Part shown: piece by piece, positions 13,362 to 18,438 of the stretch
Layout of the letters: each line of letters opens with the position of its first letter
Position numbering within the stretch: the stretch's first letter is position 1
Position numbers and translations under genes: made by a program
The notes under the pieces: generated by a model
What the model was told of the DNA's origin: nothing
The model's database searches: none
The model's input: only the letters and a program-made list of their open reading frames with translations
Assembly: GCA_948684385.1 (NCBI GenBank)
Contig: CAPQCU010000027.1
Coordinates: forward strand, 1-18,438
Direction: 5' to 3'
DNA length: 18,438 nucleotides
Source of the DNA: an uncultured bacterium
GTDB lineage: Bacteria > Cyanobacteriota > Vampirovibrionia > Gastranaerophilales > Gastranaerophilaceae

Positions 13362-14702
13362 ATGAAAAGAAAACCAGTTATCGCAGTAGTCGGAAGACCA
13401 AATGTAGGAAAATCAACCTTTGTAAACAGATTAGTCGGCAGACGTCAATCTATCGTAGATGACATGCCGGGAGTTACTAGAGACAGAATTTATTTTGATG
13501 TGGAATGGCAGAATAAGCCTTTTACTGTTATTGATACCGGCGGTATTGTTCCGGGTGACGAAGATGATATAATGGTTTCGATTTATGATCAGGCAAAAAT
13601 TGCCTGCGAAGAAGCTGACAAAATTATCTTTATTGTTGACGGTATAGAAGGTGCAACTCCTGTTGATATGGATATCGCAAATATTTTGAGACAGTCTGAT
13701 AAACCTGTTTTTCTTGCTGTGAATAAAGTTGATTCTCATAACCAGATAACAATGATTAGTGATTTTTATTCGCTCGCGGTTGGTGAACCTATTGCAATAT
13801 CAGCGCTTCACGGCTCAGGAGGAGTTGGTGATTTGCTGGAAGAAATTACGTCCGATTTTGAAGATGATGAGACTGAAGTCGAAGATAAGACAATTAAGAT
13901 TGCTATTGTAGGACGTCCGAATGCCGGCAAGTCTTCTATTGTAAACGCTCTTCTCGGTGAAAAACGCGTAATTGTTTCTGACGTATCCGGTACTACGAGA
14001 GATAGTATCGATTCAAGACTTGTATATGATAATCAGGAATTTGTAATTATTGATACTGCAGGAATTAGAAAAAAATCCAAAGTTGATTATGGCGTTGAAA
14101 AATTTGCTGTTGATAGAGCAATCCGTTCAATTAGAGAATGTGATGTTGCTTTGATGGTAATTGATGCAACAGAGACTGTAAACGGAATCTCTGATCAGGA
14201 CAAAAAAATTGCATCAATTATTACAGAAGCCGGTAAAGGCATGGTAATTGCAATTAATAAATGGGATTTAGTTGAAGACAAAAAATCTAATACAATAAAT
14301 AAATTTGAACAAAAAATTGCTCACGAAATTCCGTTTTTGGATTATGTGCCTAAAATTTATATAAGCGCAGTTACTCATCAGCGCTTGAACCAGATTTTTA
14401 CAAAAGTCATGGAAGTCCAGCAGGAACGCTCGAAACGTATTGCAACAGGACTTTTGAATAAGGTTATTAATGAAGCTTATGCTCTTAATCCGCCGCAGAC
14501 AATCAGAAATAAGAGATTGAAAATTATGTATTCGACTCAAGCTTCAATTGAACCGCCGACATTTGTATTGTTTGCAAACAACGAAGATTTAATGAAAGAT
14601 CATTATAAACGTTATATGGAAAACAAACTTCGTGAAGCATTTGGATTTACAGGAACTCCAATTAGAATTTCTCTAAGAAACAGGGCAGAGAAAACTAAGT
14701 AG
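13362..14702 (+). CDS. der: GTPase Der (EngA), ribosome assembly
   Basis: Der is an essential GTPase with two tandem G domains that assists 50S ribosome maturation. The 446 residues show G1 GRPNVGKS (11-18), PGVTRDR, DTGG (58-61) and NKVD (121-124) in domain 1. Domain 2 has GRPNAGKS (184-191), SGTTRDSID, DTAGIRKK and NKWD, and a C-terminal KH-like domain follows (LNKVINEAYALNPPQTIRNKRLKIMYSTQ, ending NKLREAFGFTGTPIRISLRNR). Length is typical. Its TAG stop (14700-14702) directly abuts the stop of the convergent L,D-transpeptidase gene with no spacer and no terminator hairpin, so the two transcripts must overlap. Confidence 0.97.
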   Translation: MKRKPVIAVVGRPNVGKSTFVNRLVGRRQSIVDDMPGVTRDRIYFDVEWQNKPFTVIDTGGIVPGDEDDIMVSIYDQAKIACEEADKIIFIVDGIEGATPVDMDIANILRQSDKPVFLAVNKVDSHNQITMISDFYSLAVGEPIAISALHGSGGVGDLLEEITSDFEDDETEVEDKTIKIAIVGRPNAGKSSIVNALLGEKRVIVSDVSGTTRDSIDSRLVYDNQEFVIIDTAGIRKKSKVDYGVEKFAVDRAIRSIRECDVALMVIDATETVNGISDQDKKIASIITEAGKGMVIAINKWDLVEDKKSNTINKFEQKIAHEIPFLDYVPKIYISAVTHQRLNQIFTKVMEVQQERSKRIATGLLNKVINEAYALNPPQTIRNKRLKIMYSTQASIEPPTFVLFANNEDLMKDHYKRYMENKLREAFGFTGTPIRISLRNRAEKTK

Positions 14703-15299
14703 TTATTTAAATAAAACAATGTCTCCGTGTTTAACCTGAGCAGATAGTTCTTTAATAACTTCATTATCCATTCTGACACAACCTCCGGATTCACGCTGCC
14801 CGAGGCTTGAAACTTTGTTATTGCCGTGAATCCATTGTCCGGTATTTGATTTTTCACCTGTTAAGGGGTCAATTTTATCAAGCACAATAATATTAGCACC
14901 ATAAGGGTAAGGATTTCTTTTTCGTTTAGTGTGTGCTGGTGCGTACTTGTAAGGAAATTTTTCGACATGGCTGACTATGCTGACCCGTTTCTTAGTCGGA
15001 GTCTTTGGCTTTCCACTGCAGACAAGATACGCAGTTTCAGGAGTTCCGTTATTATCGTATTTATATAAAATATTACTATCAATATCCACTACAATGACGG
15101 CATTATACGTTTTACCATTGATAATTACCTCCGGATTAGGTGCATTTTTTAGCGTAAGCGAGTCTTTAGTACCCTGGGGAGTAATGATACGCTCAAAGGT
15201 ATCAACTTTTTGCTTCGCATATAACGGTGTGTAAATTGCCGGCATTGCACTAATTGCAATTGCTGCACCGGCTGCTTTAATAAAATTTGCTATTCTCAT
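14703..15299 (-). CDS. L,D-transpeptidase (YkuD domain), exported
   Basis: This family forms 3-3 peptidoglycan crosslinks or attaches proteins to peptidoglycan in the periplasm, using a catalytic cysteine. The 198 residues start with an export signal (MRIANFIKAAGAAIAISAMPAIYTPLYA). The YkuD domain covers about 65-198: NAVIVVDIDSNILYKYDNNG, the SGKPKTPT strand, YPYGANIIVL, IHGNN with H158, and the active-site segment ESGGCVRMDN with C174 and R176. The common motif is SHGCxR; here G replaces the second histidine, a variant that keeps the essential cysteine. It lies 32 nt after the GH13 gene on the same strand; no SD is seen. Confidence 0.9.
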   Translation of the reverse strand: MRIANFIKAAGAAIAISAMPAIYTPLYAKQKVDTFERIITPQGTKDSLTLKNAPNPEVIINGKTYNAVIVVDIDSNILYKYDNNGTPETAYLVCSGKPKTPTKKRVSIVSHVEKFPYKYAPAHTKRKRNPYPYGANIIVLDKIDPLTGEKSNTGQWIHGNNKVSSLGQRESGGCVRMDNEVIKELSAQVKHGDIVLFK

Positions 15300-15331
15300 A
15301 CTATTAATAAAAAACGTAAAAAATAAATTTG

Positions 15332-16846
15332 CTATCTTTTAATTTTTATTACTTTTATTTCTCCGGCGTTCAAATCGGTATGTAAATTTTTTCTTACTAT
15401 TTTTAAGTTATCTCCGCCTGCTATAATTTCCGGTTTTGTATCTTTTTTAAGATTTAAATCATTTATACTGATTTTATTTTGAGGTGATTTAAAATCTAAG
15501 TTTCCGATAACTAAAATAATTTCATCTTTTAAAATTCTCGAAAAAGCAAAAACTTTTGGATTATTTGTTTTATGTTGAGCAAAGTTTCCGCTTGAAATTA
15601 AGTCAAGATTGTCTGCCCTGAATTGGTTTGCTTTTTTAAAATTTTCTAAGATTTTTTCATTGCCTCCGCCCGGTTTTCTGGAAAAGTTAAAAATATCCAG
15701 TTTTCCCCTGTGTACAAAATATGAATAGTCGTCAGTTTCAGATTTTTCAGCCGGAGTATTTGCCCAGGGGTAAAGATAAGAATCGCCGGAGAAAAATCCG
15801 TCTATACAATATGGATTAAACGGTAAAGTCGCGTTTAACCACGAAATCATGATAGAAAAATCTTCACCATGAAGCAAAATCGGACTTACTTCATCATGTG
15901 TTGTAAAACTCATGATTACGCTTTTAGGCGCTTTGTATGAGTTTAAAAGCTTTAAGTTGTATTTAACATGCTCCATAAACTCATCAGCATTCCAGTCTTT
16001 CAAATTAAAGAAACTCCCGTAATATCCGTCAAAACCGGCTTCGAGAAGTTTATCATAAGGAGTAAACTCTGCGTATTTACTTGGCGGTTCTCTCCAGGAG
16101 TCAGAAGCTTCAGCTAAAAACATAAATTCCGGATCTTTGTGGTGTGTGTATTTAATAATTTCTTTCCAGAATTCAGAAGGCTTGATTGTTGCAACATCGG
16201 CACGAAGCCCGTCAGCTCCGATTGAAAGAACTAAATCAATGAATTTTTTATGTACATTAAGCACATCTTGATTAAGATTACCGTTTTTGCCGGTATTTAA
16301 TAGTCTTACATCAGTCCAGTCAGTTGGAACAATTGAGCAGCGTTTTTCATCTTTAATAAATAATTCCGGATGAGTTAAAAATAAATCGTAAGAACCGCAA
16401 CTCGGTAAATCAATAATAACGCGGATGCCGCGCTTGTGGCACTCATCAATAAATCTGCGAGCCTGCTCTATGTCTGTTAGTTCGGAATTTTTTGCAACAA
16501 GCTGCGGATTTATACTCCAGAAATTTTCTGCAGCATAAACAGAACCTGCTGTTCCTAAAGCTTTAAGCCTTCCGACCGGAGTTATAGGGAGAACATGAAG
16601 TGTATTTATTCCAAGCCCTTTAATTTCATCAAGTCTTTCAACCGCGTTTAAAAAATTACCGCTTGTTTCGTTTTCGTCAATAATTTCGTTTCCGTTTAAA
16701 TCCTTTGCATTAAAAGTTCTTATATTGATACCGCAAATATTGGTTTTATTGGTATTAAAAAGTGTGCGTAAATTATTTTCTGCTGCAAAACAAACGCTAT
16801 TTATGCTTGCTGCTATTAGAAATGATAATAAAAATTTTTTGGTCAT
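15332..16846 (-). CDS. Exported alpha-amylase-family (GH13) enzyme
   Basis: The 504 residues begin with a signal peptide (MTKKFLLSFLIAASINSVCFA), so the enzyme is periplasmic or secreted. The (beta/alpha)8 barrel carries GH13 regions: HVLPITPVG, region I RVIIDLPSCGS (D146 kept, but the usual Asn-His replaced), region II GADGLRAD (R215, nucleophile D217), region III FLAEAS (acid/base E246) and region IV TTHDE (H317, D318). All three catalytic acids are present. Residues 49-60 (DLNGNEIIDENE) look like a single EF-hand calcium loop. The C-terminal 110 residues form a beta-rich domain. The likely substrate is an alpha-glucan, but the altered region I makes specificity uncertain. It lies 4 nt after the upstream regulator gene and is probably co-transcribed with it. 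Confidence 0.88.
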   Translation of the reverse strand: MTKKFLLSFLIAASINSVCFAAENNLRTLFNTNKTNICGINIRTFNAKDLNGNEIIDENETSGNFLNAVERLDEIKGLGINTLHVLPITPVGRLKALGTAGSVYAAENFWSINPQLVAKNSELTDIEQARRFIDECHKRGIRVIIDLPSCGSYDLFLTHPELFIKDEKRCSIVPTDWTDVRLLNTGKNGNLNQDVLNVHKKFIDLVLSIGADGLRADVATIKPSEFWKEIIKYTHHKDPEFMFLAEASDSWREPPSKYAEFTPYDKLLEAGFDGYYGSFFNLKDWNADEFMEHVKYNLKLLNSYKAPKSVIMSFTTHDEVSPILLHGEDFSIMISWLNATLPFNPYCIDGFFSGDSYLYPWANTPAEKSETDDYSYFVHRGKLDIFNFSRKPGGGNEKILENFKKANQFRADNLDLISSGNFAQHKTNNPKVFAFSRILKDEIILVIGNLDFKSPQNKISINDLNLKKDTKPEIIAGGDNLKIVRKNLHTDLNAGEIKVIKIKR

Positions 16847-16850
16847 GCTC

Positions 16851-17255
16851 TTACTCTTTTATTTGAAATATACATTTAACGCAATGTGCTTTAGGCTGCA
16901 GTATCAAATTGTCTTCAATGTCATACATTTTTGCAATTCGTGTAACCAGAGGTTCTCCGCACATCGGACACCTTAAGTTTGTTTCGCGCTTAAGAATTTT
17001 TGATTTTAAATCATCAATAATTTCCGGTGAAACAATTTCAAACTCATAACTTCTTTCATGTTCTTTTATTTCGTTAGGAGAACACTTAAGAACTCTTGCT
17101 AATTGCTGACGCTGGGTTACAGAAAGAAAAAGCTCTTTCCCTGCTTCAATATCTTCTAATATTTCTAATTTAATATTCGTCTTTTTAGCAAGTCCGGTTA
17201 CTGATAATCCTGCATTTTCGCGTTTTTTTATAATAAATTCTGCTAAACTTTCCAT
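16851..17255 (-). CDS. XRE-type HTH protein with C-terminal zinc-ribbon-like motif
   Basis: The 134-residue product has an N-terminal XRE helix-turn-helix (about 5-62: FIIKKRENAGLSVTGLAKKTNIKLEILEDIEAGKELF, then RQQLARVLKCSPNEI). A charged linker follows, then a likely zinc site with CPMC (C96, C99) and CVKC (C125, C128). Such a pairing suggests a DNA-binding regulator with a structural or sensing metal site. The targets are unknown. Its ATG has no SD; TATAAT ends 6 nt before it. Direct repeats just upstream could be its own operator. The GH13 gene starts 4 nt downstream, so this protein may regulate an operon that includes it. Confidence 0.82.
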   Translation of the reverse strand: MESLAEFIIKKRENAGLSVTGLAKKTNIKLEILEDIEAGKELFLSVTQRQQLARVLKCSPNEIKEHERSYEFEIVSPEIIDDLKSKILKRETNLRCPMCGEPLVTRIAKMYDIEDNLILQPKAHCVKCIFQIKE

Positions 17256-17261
17256 AAGGAT

Positions 17262-17267
17262 ATTATA
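17262..17267 (-). promoter_or_regulatory. -10 box of the XRE/zinc-ribbon gene, predicting a leaderless mRNA
   Basis: On the minus strand a perfect TATAAT (17267-17262) is followed by ATCCTT and ATG 17255. No convincing -35 is found at 16-18 bp. TTTACA boxes lie 20 bp and more upstream, within the direct repeats, so activation or a longer spacer may be involved. Confidence 0.5.
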
Positions 17268-17285
17268 TAATAAATAAAATGAGTA

Positions 17286-17303
17286 ATTGTAAACGATTGT
17301 AAA
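17286..17303. repeat. Tandem ATTGTAAA direct repeats, operator-like
   Basis: ATTGTAAA occurs at 17286-17293 and again at 17296-17303, exactly 10 bp apart, so both copies face the same side of the helix. They lie just upstream of the -10 of the XRE/zinc-ribbon gene, where a regulator would be expected to bind. Autoregulation is an inference. Confidence 0.4.
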
Positions 17304-17331
17304 TACGAATTTATTTTGCCTGAAACCCGCG

Positions 17332-17366
17332 CTCCTCCTCCTCCTCCTCCTCCTCCTCCTCCTCCT
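17332..17366. repeat. Perfect (CTC)n trinucleotide microsatellite, 35 nt
   Basis: Twelve T residues at exact 3-nt steps (17333 to 17366) make an uninterrupted CTC tract of 11.7 units, in a genome that is otherwise AT-rich. The other strand is pure GGA/GAG. It lies between divergent genes, about 65 bp upstream of the -10 of the 17255 gene and 44 bp before ATG 17411. It is not inside any reading frame I accept. Confidence 0.95.
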
Positions 17367-17410
17367 GTGTCGCCCCTAAAGTTTTTTAAATTTGTGCCGT
17401 AATATAGAAT

Positions 17411-17914
17411 ATGAGCAATGAAATTAATTTAAGAACAGCAAGAAATAACGATACGCTTCTCGGGCTGATATCCGAAAAACTTACCGAAGAAAACGGAGGT
17501 AAGAAGGTTAATGTAAATTGAGTCTGGAATCATATAAAAAATATTCAAATTGAGTCAATAAATACAGGTGCAGCAAGATTTGACAGAAAAAGACATGTGC
17601 TGCTCTTTAATATAAATGATAAAAATGTTCCGAATAAAAATGAATTAGTGAAAATTATAATACATGAATTAACGCATGCCACAAAGGGGCATCCCGAAGG
17701 TAAAAATTCACAAAAAGAAGAACGAATGTGTGAAACTCGTGCAATAAAATCAGCTTTAAAATTAATTCAAGCAGGCGTCATAGATGATTTTCAAATACCC
17801 TCTAATCCGCCTATTTACATATCGAGTCTTAGTACGGATAAACAAATTGACGAATATGTAAGCGACTGGCTTGTAATGTGTCGTTATACCAGTCTTCCGG
17901 AAGAAATAAAATAA
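17411..17914 (+). pseudogene. Zincin-like (HExxH) protein gene with in-frame UGA
   Basis: From ATG 17411 the frame is open for 36 codons (MSNEINLRTARNNDTLLGLISEKLTEENGGKKVNVN), meets TGA at 17519-17521, and continues open to TAA 17914, another 130 codons. The downstream part has a zinc-protease motif IIHELTHATKGH and a downstream glutamate-rich helix EERMCETRAIKSALKLI, a layout like small gluzincins of the ImmA/IrrE type. The upstream segment reads naturally into the rest (VNVN-stop-VWNHIKNIQIE), so a single base change from TGG, GGA or CGA would restore one protein of about 167 residues. A shorter product from GTG 17597 (105 residues) would keep the zinc motif. UGA ends other genes here, so recoding is unlikely. 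There is no SD; TAATAT ends 5 nt before the ATG. Confidence 0.6.
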
Positions 17915-17941
17915 AATCATTAAATTTTGTAAAAATATCTC

Positions 17942-17970
17942 TTGACTTTAAAATTTTTTCACTTTATAAT
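17942..17970 (+). promoter_or_regulatory. Strong sigma70-type promoter
   Basis: TTGACT (17942-17947), a 17-bp spacer and TATAAT (17965-17970) make the best promoter in the window (11 of 12 consensus bases). No protein gene follows within 450 bp. The start point would be near 17977, at the head of a structured, GC-richer stretch. Confidence 0.8.
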
Positions 17971-17976
17971 GGAGGA

Positions 17977-18118
17977 ACGCGCTGGAAATCGGTTGCGTAA
18001 AGAAAAATGATTTACACCGGTGCCAACAGAGGCTGATTGAGTAAACAGGATGCGGGTTTGAAAGGATTCGATGAGTGTGAAAAACAGCAGGACACCACTG
18101 TAAAGGCCGAAATATAAC
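17977..18118 (+). ncRNA. Candidate structured RNA, family not recognised
   Basis: Downstream of the strong promoter, about 140 nt are clearly richer in G and C than the flanks and contain no reading frame. A stable hairpin is visible: 17988-17993 pairs with 18016-18021 and, after a 3-nt UGC bulge, 17997-18001 pairs with 18011-18015 around a 9-nt loop. Weaker hairpins are 18022-18024 with 18031-18033, 18075-18078 with 18092-18095, and 18084-18087 with 18098-18101 (the last two are mutually exclusive). I compared it by eye with RNase P, tmRNA, SRP, 6S, 5S, cobalamin and TPP riboswitches and found no match. It may be a free-standing small RNA or the first part of an rRNA leader. The 3' end is a guess; no terminator follows. 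Confidence 0.4.
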
Positions 18119-18189
18119 ACTAGCACTTTGAAAATCTTATATCGTTAAAATCAAATGTAACGAAATGTAAATAATAAAAAACAAAGTTG

Positions 18190-18217
18190 TTGACATTAAA
18201 ACTTGATGATATAAGAT
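18190..18217 (+). promoter_or_regulatory. Second promoter, probably for the rRNA operon
   Basis: A perfect TTGACA (18190-18195), a 16-bp spacer and TAAGAT (18212-18217) predict a start near 18224. It lies about 160 nt upstream of the boxA element. With the promoter at 17942 it would form the tandem P1/P2 layout usual for rRNA operons. Confidence 0.6.
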
Positions 18218-18223
18218 AAAAGA

Positions 18224-18438
18224 GTTCGGAGAGGAAACCTCCAGAGTTGACAGAGCGCAAAGCGCAGTCTGAGGAAAAGTATAAAGTAGTCAGATAGTTA
18301 ACCAAATACAAACCCTTAACTTTGGATATAAATAGCAAAAATCTAAGTAAGTTTTAAATCTTAAAAATAAGATATAATAATTATTGCACCTTGACAACAG
18401 AATAGCTGAAGACGAAATAAACTTGTTAATTCGTTGAA
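18224..18438 (+). other. Probable rRNA operon leader with hairpins
   Basis: The 18224-18438 stretch has no gene. Near its start are two hairpins: 18228-18231 with 18239-18242 (or the alternative 18231-18234 with 18238-18241), and a strong one, CAGAGCGC (18251-18258) with GCGC (18262-18265) and UCUG (18268-18271), with an AAA loop and a two-base bulge. An AT-rich part follows, with a TATAAT at 18373-18378, and then boxA. I read it as the transcribed leader of an rRNA operon whose first rRNA lies just beyond the window. That is inference, because no rRNA sequence is visible. Confidence 0.45.
18385..18406 (+). promoter_or_regulatory. boxA antitermination element of cyanobacterial type
   Basis: TGCACCTTGACAACAGAATAG resembles the boxA found in cyanobacterial rRNA spacers, which I recall as GAACCTTGAAAACTGCATAG. 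It also matches 10 of 13 positions of the E. coli boxA TGCTCTTTAACAA. BoxA recruits NusB/NusE (S10) to keep polymerase elongating through rRNA. It marks a nearby downstream rRNA gene and supports a cyanobacteria-related host. Confidence 0.6.

Noticed and set aside
17281..17366. CRISPR array or phage attachment site in the repeat-rich spacer
   Set aside because: The repeats are an 8-nt direct repeat pair and a trinucleotide run with no unique spacers, no cas genes and no integrase or tRNA nearby.
17519..17521. UGA read as an amino acid (code change or selenocysteine)
   Set aside because: recF and the MBL-fold gene end in UGA in this window, and I saw no SECIS-like hairpin directly after this codon. 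A nonsense mutation or sequencing error is simpler.
17971..18118. tmRNA, RNase P RNA, SRP RNA, cobalamin riboswitch or group II intron
   Set aside because: Only short fragments match (for example GGCTGATT and GGATTCGA of tmRNA, or a GGTG...CTGTAA hint of a cobalamin riboswitch), in the wrong order or spacing. None of the diagnostic cores (P4 of RNase P, GGAAGGAAGCAGCC of SRP, domain V of group II introns) is present.
18120..18338. 72-residue minus-strand ORF in the right-end region
   Set aside because: It crosses a TTGACA promoter and a stable hairpin on the plus strand, has no SD and a low-complexity composition.
1..18438. Defence island or mobile element hidden in the window
   Set aside because: No transposase, integrase, reverse transcriptase, nuclease-helicase pair or toxin-antitoxin pair is visible; the genes are housekeeping, envelope and motility genes with uniform composition.

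Overview
This AT-rich, gene-dense window looks like the chromosome of a flagellated Gram-negative bacterium, most likely a gut-type relative of the Cyanobacteria (Melainabacteria/Vampirovibrionia, probably Gastranaerophilales-like). The lineage call is an inference. It rests on a cyanobacterial-style rRNA boxA (ACCTTGACAAC...ATAG) at the right end, lipid A genes (lpxI, lpxB) beside a flagellin, the FliW-CsrA pair, and a small protein starting M-ITFKGY of a kind I associate with this group. UGA, UAA and UAG all end genes here, so the standard bacterial code applies.

Layout, left to right. (1) 1-2249, plus strand: the end of a flagellin gene, then lpxI and lpxB. (2) 2250-2816, minus: an XRE-type regulator whose stop codon shares one perfect 30-bp palindrome with the lpxB stop. 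(3) 2946-5011, plus: recF and galE, overlapping by ATGA. (4) 4966-6348, minus: a MEMO-AMMECR1 fusion whose end overlaps the galE coding end. (5) 6413-6988, plus: a small lineage-type hypothetical. (6) 6978-9429, minus: a tightly coupled operon of metallophosphoesterase, metallo-beta-lactamase-fold hydrolase and TPR protein. (7) 9527-14702, plus: gshB, a secreted TPR protein, fliW, csrA with a long tail, a cytoplasmic TPR protein, a coiled-coil protein and der. (8) 14703-17255, minus: an L,D-transpeptidase, a secreted GH13 enzyme and an XRE protein with a zinc-ribbon-like tail. (9) 17256-18438: operator-like direct repeats, a pure 35-nt (CTC)n microsatellite, a zincin-like gene broken by an in-frame UGA, and then a gene-free end. 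That end has two good promoters, two structured RNA stretches and an rRNA boxA, which suggests an rRNA operon begins just past the window.

How the genes fit together: flagellin, FliW and CsrA form the known flagellin-homeostasis circuit (FliW sequesters CsrA; CsrA represses flagellin translation). LpxI, LpxB, the L,D-transpeptidase, GalE and the secreted proteins point to the cell envelope. RecF and Der are housekeeping.

The most notable pattern is promoter placement. Several transcription units without a Shine-Dalgarno have a -10 box ending 6-7 nt before the ATG (recF, MEMO-AMMECR1, gshB, the 12721 coiled-coil gene, the 17255 regulator), and two more have it 9-11 nt before (metallophosphoesterase, der). 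This predicts widespread leaderless or near-leaderless mRNAs. I found no CRISPR array, IS element, tRNA or recognisable defence system.
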